A DNA stretch of 64,000 nucleotides, taken from positions 62,001 through 126,000 of the forward strand of contig NZ_FOUS01000010.1 in the NCBI RefSeq assembly GCF_900114915.1. The letters run 5' to 3'. The notes below the pieces were generated by a model. It was not told the DNA's origin. It was given only the letters and a program-made list of their open reading frames with translations, and made no database searches. A program made the position numbers and the translations under genes. Source of the DNA: Bradyrhizobium sp. Rc3b. GTDB taxonomy: Bacteria > Pseudomonadota > Alphaproteobacteria > Rhizobiales > Xanthobacteraceae. Of this stretch, positions 54,354 to 63,867 are shown piece by piece. Each line of letters begins with the position of its first letter. Position 1 is the stretch's first letter.

Positions 54354-54373
54354 GAGCGTTGCCGTCAGAAACT

Positions 54374-55120
54374 CTAGATCACCACTTCCCGCAATACCCG
54401 ACGGCAATCCATCTCGTATTCGAGATCGACTACCGGAGGGCGGGCGAAATACCAGGTCAGGCCGGAGCGCAGCGCGCCGCGGCGGACCAGTTCGTCGGCG
54501 AGTGCGTGGTGGAAGTCGTGCACGGAGTAGGCCTGCACCGCGGTGGTGTCGCTCCAGCCGAAGCCGAAGGCCGCCATGCGGTTTTCCATCTGCGACGTCG
54601 TCGTGAAGCGCACCTTCTCCCGCAGCCCCTCCGGGCTGAGGTCGCGATAGCGCACGGTGCGCTCGACATAGGTGCCGCTGCCCTCGCGCGCCTCAGCGCC
54701 GCCTGATATCACGAAGGACGGCGCTTTCGAGCGGGTCGGACGCGTGAACGAGAACGCGTAGAACGACGGCTCTGACGGCGGATCGATCTCGGGACAGACA
54801 TTGCTGCGCGCCACCGGATTGGTGGTGCCGTCGAAGATGCTCCATTCGGACAGCGTCTTCACATAGTGCAGGTTGAACGCGCGAAAGCCCTCTTCGCTGA
54901 AGGCTGCCGGTGAACGCAGCTCGCAGGCGCAGAATGCCGTCAGCGGCCGTCCTGCCTCCTGAATGAATCTTGCCGCCAGTGCAAACCCTTCCGCGAGCGG
55001 GACCAGACGATCGAAGCGGACGCGTTCGATTTCATAGCCGTCGTCCGCGGCGACCCCCGCCGAATACTGGAACACGGACGGAATGAAGCGGTAATTGCCG
55101 GCAGAGAACTCACGAACCAT
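54374..55120 (-). CDS. Conserved protein of unknown function, possibly RidA-like
   Basis: A 248-residue protein I cannot assign. Residues about 40-130 (LAEGFALAARFIQEAGRPLTAFCACELRSP; FNLHYVKTLSEW; PVARSNVCPEIDPP) have the length and an RSNVCPE motif that recall the RidA/YjgF enamine-deaminase fold, but this is a weak impression. Residues about 150-240 look like a second domain (SGTYVERTVRYRDLSPEGLREKV; SVHDFHHALADEL). The ATG at 55120 has GGAG upstream. It is 9 bp downstream of the adenylate-cyclase gene on the same strand and so may belong to that operon. Confidence 0.6.
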   Translation of the reverse strand: MVREFSAGNYRFIPSVFQYSAGVAADDGYEIERVRFDRLVPLAEGFALAARFIQEAGRPLTAFCACELRSPAAFSEEGFRAFNLHYVKTLSEWSIFDGTTNPVARSNVCPEIDPPSEPSFYAFSFTRPTRSKAPSFVISGGAEAREGSGTYVERTVRYRDLSPEGLREKVRFTTTSQMENRMAAFGFGWSDTTAVQAYSVHDFHHALADELVRRGALRSGLTWYFARPPVVDLEYEMDCRRVLREVVI

Positions 55121-55129
55121 GGCGAACTC

Positions 55130-56380
55130 CTATTCCAGTTGCATGCGAATGCCCTTGGCGCCGTTGAGCAGGCGCCTCAGGTGAAAGCCGGCCAGGGAAT
55201 CGTCGGCGTGCATGCCGACCAGCGCGGCAAAGGCCGGCATGGCCGCGGCATCACCGGCCTCCATCTTGGCGAAAGCCTCCGAATACAGCGCCGTTTCCGG
55301 CGCTTCGAACTTGCCCGGTGGCAGCGGCTCGAACGCGCGCAACGGCTCGCTGCGTCCGCGCAGCATCAGCTCCCCCACGGGGCGGCCTTGAAAATTCTCC
55401 GCCGCCTCGGCGACGCTGGCGCTGACGCAAATGCGGGTGCCCAGATGCTTGTTGGCGGCCTCCAGCCGCGCCGCGATGTTGATGGAGTCCCCATACGCGG
55501 TGTAATCGAAGAAGCGGTTGCCGCCGAAATTGCCGACCAGCGCGGGACCGGCGTGAATGCCGATGCGGGTGGCACCGAAGGTCACGCCCATGGCGCTCTG
55601 GCGCGCGCGAAAGTCCTGCGCCCAGGCATCGAGCTCATGGGCGCAGGCGACCGCACGCGTGGCATAATCCGGCTGATCGCCGGGCGCGTTGAAGAGCACC
55701 TGGATCGCATCGCCGATGATCTTTGCGACCGTGCCCTCATGGGCGAAGACGATTTCGGTCATGCCGCCGACATACTCGTTAAGCAACTTGCCCAACGTCT
55801 CGGGCGGCGCGCTCTCGACCAATGAGGTGAAGCCGGTAATATCGGTGAAGATGGTGGCGACATCGCGCCACTGCACTTCGATGCCCTCGCCGTCGCCGCT
55901 GGCGGCCAGACGCTTGGCAAGCTCGGGCGAGAAATGACGCGATAGCGCGGCATGGGCGCGCTCGGCTTCCATCTGGCGCCGCCGCACCTCGCGCAGCATC
56001 TCGATATGGCGGATGGTCTTCTCGATGGTGGCTTCCAGATCGGCGAAGTCGATCGGCTTGGTCAGGAAGTCGAACGCGCCGCGGTTCATTGCGGTGCGGA
56101 TATTGCTCATGTCGCCATAGGCCGAGACGATGATGGTCGACTTCTTGTCCTCGGCCTCCTGGAGTTTCGCGAGCAGCGAGAGGCCATCCATCCTGGGCAT
56201 GTTGATATCGGAGACCACCATGTCGACCTGCGGGTTCTGCTCGAGCGAGGCCAGCGCCTCGATACCGTCGCGGGCGAATATGATGGCGACCTGTCCGTCG
56301 CGGATCTGCCTGCGAAACTTTTGCAGGACCAGCGCTTCGAGATCCGGCTCGTCGTCGACGAAGAGGATGGTCGCGCTCAT
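55130..56380 (-). CDS. Receiver-adenylate cyclase (class III) fusion
   Basis: A 416-residue protein. Residues 1-120 are a CheY-like receiver with phospho-acceptor Asp58 and Lys in LTKPID; a coiled linker (EKTIRHIEMLREVRRRQMEAERAHAAL) leads to a class III cyclase domain (about 165-345). Metal-binding Asp180 in FTDITGFTS and the Asp of IIGDAIQVLF, the adenine-selecting Lys in VAKIIGD, and Arg in NIAARLE are all present, so it should make cAMP. Phosphorylation of the receiver probably controls the cyclase. Its start overlaps the response-regulator stop (ATGA), so it is part of the sensor-kinase operon. A 60-residue C-terminal tail is unassigned. Confidence 0.9.
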   Translation of the reverse strand: MSATILFVDDEPDLEALVLQKFRRQIRDGQVAIIFARDGIEALASLEQNPQVDMVVSDINMPRMDGLSLLAKLQEAEDKKSTIIVSAYGDMSNIRTAMNRGAFDFLTKPIDFADLEATIEKTIRHIEMLREVRRRQMEAERAHAALSRHFSPELAKRLAASGDGEGIEVQWRDVATIFTDITGFTSLVESAPPETLGKLLNEYVGGMTEIVFAHEGTVAKIIGDAIQVLFNAPGDQPDYATRAVACAHELDAWAQDFRARQSAMGVTFGATRIGIHAGPALVGNFGGNRFFDYTAYGDSINIAARLEAANKHLGTRICVSASVAEAAENFQGRPVGELMLRGRSEPLRAFEPLPPGKFEAPETALYSEAFAKMEAGDAAAMPAFAALVGMHADDSLAGFHLRRLLNGAKGIRMQLE

Positions 56381-56766
56381 GCGGCTTGCTCGAGCCTCGT
56401 GTCGATCTCCTGTCGCAGCAAGGCAAAGTCGATCGGCTTGGTGAGAAGCCCGACGGCGCCGCGCTCGATCGCCTTTCGCCGCGTCTCGGCGTCGCCATAG
56501 GCCGTGATCATGATGACGGGGACGTCCGGATGCGCGGCACGCACCTTCGGCAGCATGTCGAGCCCGCTCATGCCGGGCATGTTGATGTCGGACAGGATCA
56601 GGATCAGCGAGGGATCGCGAACCTCGGCGGCCCGCTTGAGCGCATCGGGCGCCGAGGAGGCGAACTCCATCTGGAAGCGGCCGGCGCGCAGCTCGCGCCG
56701 GAATTGCTGCCGGAACAGCGCCTCGACGTCGGGCTCGTCGTCGACGACCAGGATGTAAACGTTCAC
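56377..56766 (-). CDS. Single-domain response regulator (CheY-like)
   Basis: A 129-residue receiver with acidic pocket Asp9-Asp10 in VVDDEP, phospho-acceptor Asp60 in LSDINMPG and Lys in LTKPID. There is no output domain, so it acts as a phosphate carrier or sink or as a protein-binding switch. It overlaps the sensor kinase gene and the cyclase gene by 4 bp on either side. The sensor kinase could phosphorylate both this protein and the cyclase's receiver. Confidence 0.92.
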   Translation of the reverse strand: MNVYILVVDDEPDVEALFRQQFRRELRAGRFQMEFASSAPDALKRAAEVRDPSLILILSDINMPGMSGLDMLPKVRAAHPDVPVIMITAYGDAETRRKAIERGAVGLLTKPIDFALLRQEIDTRLEQAA

Positions 56767-59360
56767 GACTTGCCTCCGGAAGTGCCGTCCGCCGCCATCG
56801 TGCGCGGCAGGGTGATGATGAACTCGGTGAATACACCTTGTGTGGTGTTCACGTCGATGGTGCCACCGTGCTGCTTCACGACGATGTCATGGCTCATGGA
56901 GAGGCCGAGCCCAGTGCCCTCGCCGGCCGGCTTGGTGGTGAAGAAGGGATTGAACATCTTCTCCTTCACCTCGGGCGGAATTCCCGTGCCATTGTCACGA
57001 ATCCGGATCTCGACCCTGCCACCAAGGTCTTTTGTTGCTGCGCTCAAACTCGGCTCGAAGGTCTCACCCGCGCTCTCCTTGCGCTTGGCCGTGGCATAGA
57101 AGCCGTTCGAGATCAGGTTGAGCAAGACGCGCGTGATCTCCTGCGGATAGATGTCGACCATACCGGCAGCGGGATCGAACGTGCGCTGGAGCGTAACGTT
57201 GAAGGACGGCCGTTCGGCGCGCGCGCCATGATAGGCGAGATTGAGGCTCTCCTCGACGATCGCATTGATGTCGACGGCCCGATGCTCGCCGGAACCCTCG
57301 CGCGAATGCAGCAGCATGTTCCTGACGATGGAATCGGCGCGCTTGCCGTGCTGCACCACCTTCTCGAGATTGCTCCTCAGCATGCGGGTCAGCTCGTCGA
57401 CCTCCTCCCTGGTCTTGCCGTCGAGCGCAGCCGATTGCAGCGCCTCGTTGAGCTCATCGATCAGCTCCGTCGAGAGAGCGGAGAAATTGTTGACGAAGTT
57501 GAGCGGGTTCTTGATCTCGTGGGCGATGCCGGCGGTGAGCTGGCCGAGCGAGGCAAGCTTCTCGGTCTGGATCAGGCGATCCTGGGCGGCGCGCAGCTCG
57601 CTCAGGGATTGGGACAGTGCCTCGGTGCGCTCACGCAACTCTCGAAGCAGCCGCGTGTTCTCGATGGCGATGACCGCTTGCCTGGTGAAGTTTTCGACCA
57701 GCGCGATCTGCTTGTCCGTGAAGAGCCGTACCTCCTTTCGAAAGATCGTAATCGCGCCGATCAATTGATCTTCCTTAAGCATGGGAACGACCATGAGCGT
57801 GCGGGCTCCGGCAACCTCCACCATCGGAATGACATTGGGAACGCGAGCCAGGTAAGCCGGGCTCTCCCTAAGATCGGGAACCTGCGAAGACTTGCGTGTC
57901 TTGACGACAGTTTCAAGCGAGGTGCCGGGATAAGGACGCATCGGTGTGCGTCGCCTGAAATCAGAGAACTCGGATGGAAGGTTGTAGTCCGCAGCCAGAT
58001 TGAACTCTTCGCCGTCCCAAAAATTCATCGTTCCAAAGGATGCGCCGCACACGCGCGTGGCATTCTCCAGCATTTTGCGAAACACCGGCTCCAGCTCGCC
58101 CGGCGAGGAGCTGATCACTTCCAACACTTCGGACGTTGCGGTCTGCTGTTCCAGCGATTCCCGCAGTTCCGCAGTGCGCTGCTCGACCTTGTTTTCGAGG
58201 TCGGCATAGGATTCCTGCAAGCGCGCGCCCATGTCGTTGAACTGGTCGGCGAGCCCTTCGAGCTCGTCGCCCGTCCGGATCGAGATGCGCTGGGAGAAGT
58301 CGCCACCGCCGATCCGTTCCGCACCGCTGCGCAGGGCCTGGATCGGCCCGACCATGCGGCGCGCAAGGAATACCCCCGCAAGCACCGCGAAGATCGACGC
58401 CCCGAGCAGCACGATCGCAAGCCGCTGCAGCGAGGCGTAGAGCGACGCATAGGCCTCCTCGACCGGCAGCTCGACGAACATGGTCCAGTGCAACGGCTCG
58501 ATTGGTGCCGATGCGGTCAGGACCTTCTGGCCCTGGATGTTGCGCGCTTCCTCGAGCGCGTCCGGCATGGTGCCGCCGGCCGCCTGCGCGGCGCGCACCT
58601 GTGCGAGGCCGGACATGTCGGTGTTGCGCAGCACGAGACTGATATCGGGGTGCGCGATCAGGCGCCCTTCCGGGCCGACGACATAGGCATGCCCGTGCTG
58701 GCCGACCTTGATCTGCGAGACCACGTCCCAGATCAGCTTGAGATTGACCTCGGCAATACTGACACCTGCATCCCTGCGCGCGCCGGCCAGCGCCAGCGTC
58801 ATGTAGGGCTCAGACTCCCGGCGGAAATAGACCGGACCGTAATAGACCTTGTGCGCTACCGCCTCGGTGAACTTCGGATCATTGGACAGGTCGATCCCGC
58901 TCTCGATCGCATCCATCGCCAGCCGCGAGACCCGCAACCGTTCCTTGCCGGTCGAATCCACCTGGGCAAGCTCGGTGATCCCGGGCACCTGGCGCAGCAG
59001 CCGCAGCGCGTCGAACCGGCGCTGCTCGGTCGAGCCCGCCGACCACGGCAGTTGCGTCGTCCATCCGAGCTGGTTCTCGATTTCCTTGACGAATTGGCCG
59101 ATCTTGGCTGCGGCCGCCTCGGCCTGCTCATGCTGGACCCGGATCAGCGAAGCCTTGTGCTCGCGATAATAGAAGAAGACCTCGAACAGGCCGTTGGCCA
59201 GCAGCGCGATGGCGACGACAGCCACGAACAGCGCGACATATTTGGTGAACAGCCGGGTCCTGATCCCCCGCCCCGCACCCGCGCCGGCAGCGACGCCATC
59301 CGAGGCCGCGCTCGGCAGCGTCCTGGCTTGCGGGGTGTCGGGATGGAGAGAAAGGCTCAT
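56763..59360 (-). CDS. Membrane sensor histidine kinase (Cache-HAMP-GAF-HisKA-HATPase)
   Basis: An 865-residue kinase. One membrane span near residues 38-58 and another near 310-330 enclose a periplasmic Cache-like sensor (GITELAQVDSTGKERLRVSR; YYGPVYFRRESEPYMTLALA). HAMP follows, then a cytoplasmic GAF domain (about 425-560; EVISSSPGELEPVFRKML), and the HisKA box AGIAHEIKNPLN with phospho-accepting His614. The ATPase has NLISNGFYATAKR, DNGTGIPP and GEGTGLGLSM. It senses an external signal and transfers phosphate to the two receivers encoded downstream with 4-bp overlaps. The ATG at 59360 was chosen because the earlier frame is not homologous. Confidence 0.9.
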   Translation of the reverse strand: MSLSLHPDTPQARTLPSAASDGVAAGAGAGRGIRTRLFTKYVALFVAVVAIALLANGLFEVFFYYREHKASLIRVQHEQAEAAAAKIGQFVKEIENQLGWTTQLPWSAGSTEQRRFDALRLLRQVPGITELAQVDSTGKERLRVSRLAMDAIESGIDLSNDPKFTEAVAHKVYYGPVYFRRESEPYMTLALAGARRDAGVSIAEVNLKLIWDVVSQIKVGQHGHAYVVGPEGRLIAHPDISLVLRNTDMSGLAQVRAAQAAGGTMPDALEEARNIQGQKVLTASAPIEPLHWTMFVELPVEEAYASLYASLQRLAIVLLGASIFAVLAGVFLARRMVGPIQALRSGAERIGGGDFSQRISIRTGDELEGLADQFNDMGARLQESYADLENKVEQRTAELRESLEQQTATSEVLEVISSSPGELEPVFRKMLENATRVCGASFGTMNFWDGEEFNLAADYNLPSEFSDFRRRTPMRPYPGTSLETVVKTRKSSQVPDLRESPAYLARVPNVIPMVEVAGARTLMVVPMLKEDQLIGAITIFRKEVRLFTDKQIALVENFTRQAVIAIENTRLLRELRERTEALSQSLSELRAAQDRLIQTEKLASLGQLTAGIAHEIKNPLNFVNNFSALSTELIDELNEALQSAALDGKTREEVDELTRMLRSNLEKVVQHGKRADSIVRNMLLHSREGSGEHRAVDINAIVEESLNLAYHGARAERPSFNVTLQRTFDPAAGMVDIYPQEITRVLLNLISNGFYATAKRKESAGETFEPSLSAATKDLGGRVEIRIRDNGTGIPPEVKEKMFNPFFTTKPAGEGTGLGLSMSHDIVVKQHGGTIDVNTTQGVFTEFIITLPRTMAADGTSGGKS

Positions 59361-59453
59361 CACCCGGAACCTAGCAAGAAGACGGGACCTTGTCTTTCGC
59401 AAGCGCGGGATAAGGCCCCATCCAGTGAGCCCGGCGCCCGGACGCAACAAAAA

Positions 59454-59482
59454 GGGTGGCAGCGGACCCGCCGCTGCCGCCC
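59454..59482 (-). terminator. Rho-independent terminator of the RND efflux operon
   Basis: On the minus strand GGGCGGCAGCGG pairs with CCGCTGCCACCC (one G-T pair) around a short loop, followed by TTTTTGTTG. It lies about 25 bp beyond the pump gene's stop and separates it from the sensor kinase operon. Confidence 0.8.
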
Positions 59483-59506
59483 TCGTTCGCTTGCTAGCTT
59501 GCGGCG

Positions 59507-62500
59507 TCAGGTCGGCCGCAGGGCCTTGGAGCCAAGGTCGAGCTCATTGACCTGCTTGTTCCGCTCGGAATCGGCGGCCGCGCGATGGTCGGTTGCCAGC
59601 ACCACATAGACCGCGGGCAGCACGAACAGCGTGAACAGCGTGCCGATCGACATGCCGGCCACGACGACCAGGCCGATCGAGAAGCGGCTGGCCGCGCCCG
59701 CGCCGGTCGCAGTCAGGAGCGGGATCAGTCCGGTCACCATCGCGGCCGTCGTCATCAGGATCGGCCGCAGGCGGATGCGGGCCGACATTTCGATGGCCGA
59801 GCGGCGGTCGAGCCGCTCGTTGACCTGGAGCTCGTTGGCGAACTCCACCATCAGGATGCCGTGCTTGGTGATCAGGCCGACCAAGGTGAGCAGACCGACC
59901 TGGGTGTAGATGTTCATGGTCGCCACGCCGAAGAACAGCGGAATCAGCGCACCGACGATCGCCATCGGCACCGAGATCATGATCACCAACGGGTCACGCA
60001 AGCTCTCGAACTGCGCGGCCAGCACCAGGAAGATGATGATGAGCGCGAAGCCGAAGGTGATCGCAAGCTGATTGCCTTCCTGCACGTACTGCCTGGAGTC
60101 CGCGAGATAGTCGTGGCTGAAGCCTTGCGGCAGCTTCTTGGCCTCGCTTTCGAGGAAGTCGACCGCCGCACCGACGGTCACGCCGGGCATCGGCACGGCC
60201 GAGAACGTCGCCGAATTGAGCTGATTGTAGTGCGTCAGCGAGTTTGGATCGGTCTTGGTCTCGATCGACACCACCGTCGACAGCGGAAGCTGCTGGCCGG
60301 TGTTGGTCGTCACATAGAAGCCACCGAGCGATTCCGGCGACAGCCGCTTGGCGCGCGGAACCTGCGGGATCACCTGGTAGGACCGGCCCTCCAGATTGAA
60401 GCGATTGACGTAGTTGCCACCCAGCAGGACCGCGAGCGTGGCGCCGAGGTTCTGCATATTGACGCCGAGATCCTGCGCCTTGGTGCGGTCGATCGTGACC
60501 TTCACGTTCGGCTGGTTGTAGGCAAGATCGCTGTCGGAGACGATGAACATGCCGCTCTTGCGCGCAGCGTCCTTCAGCTTCTCCATCTGCTCATAGACCG
60601 TCTGGAACCCGGCGGTGGAATTGATCACCATCTGCACCGGAAGACCGCCCGGCCCGCCCGGCAGCGGCGGCAGGTTGAATGCGAAGGCCTGCACGCCCTC
60701 GATCTTGGAGAGCTCGGCCTGCACCAGCGGCTTCAACTGGATCGACGAGCGCTTGCGCTCCTCCCAGGGCTTGAGCAGCATGCCGGCGATGCCGCCCTGC
60801 GGGCCGTTGATGCCGTTCAGCACGAAACGCAGATCGGTCTCGGGGAATTTCGAAAATTCGTGGTCGAGCTTGTCGCCGTAGAAATCGACATAGTCGATGT
60901 TGGCGTATTTCGGCGCTTTGGTCACCGCGAACACGATGCCCTGGTCTTCCTCAGGCGCCAGCTCCTTCGACGTGTGCATGTAGAGGAAGCCGACGAGTCC
61001 GAGGATCGTCACCGCGAACAGGCCCGTGATCGCCTTGTAGTCGAGCGAGCGGTCGAGCCTGCGGCCGTACCAGCGCGTCAGCGCACCGAACACCTTGTTG
61101 ACGGCCTTGGCGAAGCGGCCCTCTTCGGTGTTCTTCAGCAGCACCGAGCACATCATCGGCGACAATGTCAGCGCGATCACGCCCGACACGATCACCGAGC
61201 CCGCCAGCGTGAAGGCGAATTCGCGGAACAGCGATCCGGTGAGGCCGCCAAGGAAGCCGATCGGCGCGTACACCGCGGCGAGCGTGATGGTCATCGAGAT
61301 GACCGGGCCGACGATTTCACGCGCGCCTTGCAGCGAGGCCTGGACCGGCGTCTTGCCCTCCTCCAGATGGCGATGGATGTTCTCCACCACGACGATAGCG
61401 TCGTCGACCACGAGGCCGATCGCCAGCACCATCGCGAGCAGCGTCAGAAGGTTGAAGCTGAATCCCAGCGCCAGCATCAGGGTGCAGACGCCGATCATCG
61501 ACAAGGGAATCGTGACGACGGGAATGATGACCGACCGCAGCGACGCCAGGAACAGGAAGATCACCACGATCACGATGATCACGGCTTCGCCGAGCGTCTT
61601 CTCCACCTCGTCGATCGAGGATTGGATGAACTTGGTCGAGTCGTAGGCGACCTTCATCTTCATCGATGGCGGCAGATTGCGCTCGAGCTCGGGGAACAGC
61701 GCGCGCACGCCCTTGACCAGCGTCAGCGGGTTGCCCTGCGGGGTTGCCTGCACGCCGATGAAGATCGCGTGCTCGCCGTTGAAGGCGACGCTTGCATCCG
61801 TGCTTTGGGCGGCAAGCTCGACGGTGCCGATGTCCTCCATCCGCACGAAGCCGCCGTCCTTGGCCTTGACGATCATCTTCTTGAACTGGTTGACGTCGGT
61901 CAGGCCCGTGTTCGTCGAGACGTTCGAGACGATGAGATAGCCCTTGGTCTGGCCCGCCGCGGACTGAAAGTTGTTGGCGGTGATCGCCGCAGCGACGTCA
62001 GCCGGCGACACGTTGCGGCCGGCCATCTTCTCGGGATCGAGCCACAGCCGCATCGCGAAGGTCTGGCCGCCGAGAATGTCGGCGGAAGCCACGCCGTCGA
62101 CGGTCGACAGCACCGGCTGCACCACGCGCGTCAGATAATCCGAGATCGCCGAGCCCGAGAGCTCCTCGGACGAGAAGCCGAGATACATCACGGCCGTAGT
62201 CTGGCCCGTGGTCTTGGTGACGATCGGGTCGTTGGATTCCTTCGGGATCAGGTATTTGACCGAATTCGTCTTCGCCAGCACCTCGGTGAGAGCCTGGTTC
62301 GGATCGAAGTTCAGCTTGATGTAGACCTGGATCGTCGAGGTGCCGAGCACCGAGGACGAGGTGATGTAGTCGACGCCCTCGGCGGACGCGACCGCCTGCT
62401 CGATCGGCGTGGTGATGAAACCCTGGATCAGATCCGCGGACGCGCCCGGATAGACGGTCGTGATGTTGATGACCGTGTTCGACAGCTTCGGATATTGCCG

Positions 62501-62602
62501 GATCGGCAGCACCATCGCCGCGCGCAGCCCGATCAGCAGGATCAGCAGACTGACAACGACCGACAGAACCGGGCGTTTGATGAAAATATCGGTAAAGCGC
62601 AT
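59507..62602 (-). CDS. RND efflux pump inner-membrane transporter (HAE-1 type, AcrB/MexB-like)
   Basis: A 1031-residue pump. The N-terminus MRFTDIFIKRPVLSVVVSLLILLIGLRA, the proton-relay Asp pair in LAIGLVVDDAIVVVENIHRH and the periplasmic porter domains give a full-length RND protein. Driven by the proton gradient, it moves hydrophobic compounds out through a TolC-type channel with the adaptor encoded upstream. No outer-membrane factor gene is in the window. A perfect 12-bp hairpin precedes it in the leader between the two genes. Confidence 0.94.
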   Translation of the reverse strand: MRFTDIFIKRPVLSVVVSLLILLIGLRAAMVLPIRQYPKLSNTVINITTVYPGASADLIQGFITTPIEQAVASAEGVDYITSSSVLGTSTIQVYIKLNFDPNQALTEVLAKTNSVKYLIPKESNDPIVTKTTGQTTAVMYLGFSSEELSGSAISDYLTRVVQPVLSTVDGVASADILGGQTFAMRLWLDPEKMAGRNVSPADVAAAITANNFQSAAGQTKGYLIVSNVSTNTGLTDVNQFKKMIVKAKDGGFVRMEDIGTVELAAQSTDASVAFNGEHAIFIGVQATPQGNPLTLVKGVRALFPELERNLPPSMKMKVAYDSTKFIQSSIDEVEKTLGEAVIIVIVVIFLFLASLRSVIIPVVTIPLSMIGVCTLMLALGFSFNLLTLLAMVLAIGLVVDDAIVVVENIHRHLEEGKTPVQASLQGAREIVGPVISMTITLAAVYAPIGFLGGLTGSLFREFAFTLAGSVIVSGVIALTLSPMMCSVLLKNTEEGRFAKAVNKVFGALTRWYGRRLDRSLDYKAITGLFAVTILGLVGFLYMHTSKELAPEEDQGIVFAVTKAPKYANIDYVDFYGDKLDHEFSKFPETDLRFVLNGINGPQGGIAGMLLKPWEERKRSSIQLKPLVQAELSKIEGVQAFAFNLPPLPGGPGGLPVQMVINSTAGFQTVYEQMEKLKDAARKSGMFIVSDSDLAYNQPNVKVTIDRTKAQDLGVNMQNLGATLAVLLGGNYVNRFNLEGRSYQVIPQVPRAKRLSPESLGGFYVTTNTGQQLPLSTVVSIETKTDPNSLTHYNQLNSATFSAVPMPGVTVGAAVDFLESEAKKLPQGFSHDYLADSRQYVQEGNQLAITFGFALIIIFLVLAAQFESLRDPLVIMISVPMAIVGALIPLFFGVATMNIYTQVGLLTLVGLITKHGILMVEFANELQVNERLDRRSAIEMSARIRLRPILMTTAAMVTGLIPLLTATGAGAASRFSIGLVVVAGMSIGTLFTLFVLPAVYVVLATDHRAAADSERNKQVNELDLGSKALRPT

Positions 62603-62633
62603 CGCGGCGATCTCGATTTATATGTCTCAAGAA

Positions 62634-62660
62634 AAGTGATCCGGCCGAGCCGGATCACTT
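62634..62660 (-). terminator. Perfect hairpin between adaptor and pump genes, possible attenuator
   Basis: AAGTGATCCGGC and GCCGGATCACTT form a perfect 12-bp stem with a 3-base loop. On the minus strand TTTTC follows the stem before the pump leader. A partial terminator or RNase block that sets the adaptor-to-pump ratio is likely. Confidence 0.6.
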
Positions 62661-62672
62661 GAATGCAGAGGG

Positions 62673-63866
62673 TCAGTAGCGCGGCGGCTGCGCCGGGATC
62701 TGCGGAGCCGGGTCGGTCGAAATCGACACCGCCGCGCCCGATTGCAGCTTGAGCTGGCCGACGGCAACGACCTTGTCGCCCGCCTTCACGCCCTTGATGA
62801 TTTCGACGCGACCTTCGACCCGGTTGCCGGTCTGCACAAAGGTGCGCACCGCGGACAGGCTGGTCTTGCCGTCTTCTTCCTTCTTCTCGGTGATCACGAA
62901 CACCGAGTCGCCGTACAGCGTGTAGTCGACCGCCGTCTCCGGAACGGTGATCACGGCCGGCTTGTCCGGCAGCACCACCGTGGTGGTCACGAACATGCCG
63001 GGCTTCAGGATCTTCTCCGGATTGGCGATCGTCGCCTGCACGCGGATGTTGCGGGTGTCGGTCGAGATTTGCGGTTCGATCGTGGTGATCTTGCCTTCGA
63101 AGATACGGCCCGGATAGGCATCGACCTTCAACTTGACAGTCTGGCCGACCTTGAGGCTGCCGGAATCCTTTTCCGTCACGGTGAAGTTGGCCCACAGCTC
63201 CGACAGATCGGTCAACGACACGATCGCCGTACCCGCCGTCAGATACTGACCGACCTCGACCTTGCGGACGCCGAGATCGCCGGAGAACGGTGCGCGCACC
63301 AGCTTCTGCGAGATCAGCGCCTCGGTCTTGGCGATGCCGGCCTGCGCCTGGTCGTAGGCGGCCTGCGCGGTATCGACGGTCGCCTGCGGACCGAACTGGC
63401 GCGCGGCCAGCTGCTTGGCACGATCAAGCGACAGCTGCGCGACGGTCGCCTGGGCCTTGTAATTGGCAAGGTCGCCCTGCTCCGGCGCGTCGAACAGCTG
63501 GACCAGCGGCGTGCCGGCTTCGACGCGCGTGCCCGGCGCGAACTTGATCTCGGTGACGCGGCCGTTGACGTCGGCACTGACGTCGACCTGGTGCACGGCG
63601 ACGAGGCCGCCGACCGCGGTGAGCAGGTTCGGCACCACCTCGGACTTGGCCTCCGCCGCGCTGACCGCGGTCGGCGGCGGCTTGTTGTTGGCGAAGAACT
63701 GCTTGATCATCTGGCCGCGGAAATAATTGAACCAGACGAGGCCGCCGACCAGCACCGCCAGGAGCGTGCCGACGATGATGAACCAGAGCACCGGCCGGAC
63801 CGGACGCTTGGGAGCCTTGCTGTCGATCGGTTCGCCCGAAATCTTGTGTTCGGTTACGATGTTCAT
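62673..63866 (-). CDS. RND efflux periplasmic adaptor (membrane fusion protein)
   Basis: A 397-residue adaptor. An N-terminal membrane anchor (PVLWFIIVGTLLAVLVGGLVWFNYF) is followed by a lipoyl-like part (VDVSADVNGRVTEIKFAPGTRVEAGTPLVQLFD), a helical hairpin (about residues 130-190), a beta barrel and a C-terminal membrane-proximal domain. It links the RND pump to an outer-membrane channel. The ATG at 63866 begins 1 bp after the stop of the TetR gene, so the regulator, adaptor and pump form one operon. Confidence 0.92.
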   Translation of the reverse strand: MNIVTEHKISGEPIDSKAPKRPVRPVLWFIIVGTLLAVLVGGLVWFNYFRGQMIKQFFANNKPPPTAVSAAEAKSEVVPNLLTAVGGLVAVHQVDVSADVNGRVTEIKFAPGTRVEAGTPLVQLFDAPEQGDLANYKAQATVAQLSLDRAKQLAARQFGPQATVDTAQAAYDQAQAGIAKTEALISQKLVRAPFSGDLGVRKVEVGQYLTAGTAIVSLTDLSELWANFTVTEKDSGSLKVGQTVKLKVDAYPGRIFEGKITTIEPQISTDTRNIRVQATIANPEKILKPGMFVTTTVVLPDKPAVITVPETAVDYTLYGDSVFVITEKKEEDGKTSLSAVRTFVQTGNRVEGRVEIIKGVKAGDKVVAVGQLKLQSGAAVSISTDPAPQIPAQPPRY

Positions 63867-63867
63867 G

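Noticed and set aside
56838..59609. A 923-codon open frame on the plus strand
   Set aside because: It is antisense to the sensor kinase gene, which has complete kinase motifs; the antisense product has shadow composition.
59585..62662. A 1025-codon open frame on the plus strand
   Set aside because: It is antisense to the RND pump gene, is rich in His, Arg, Gln and Asp as expected for a shadow of GC-rich coding DNA, and shows no domain.
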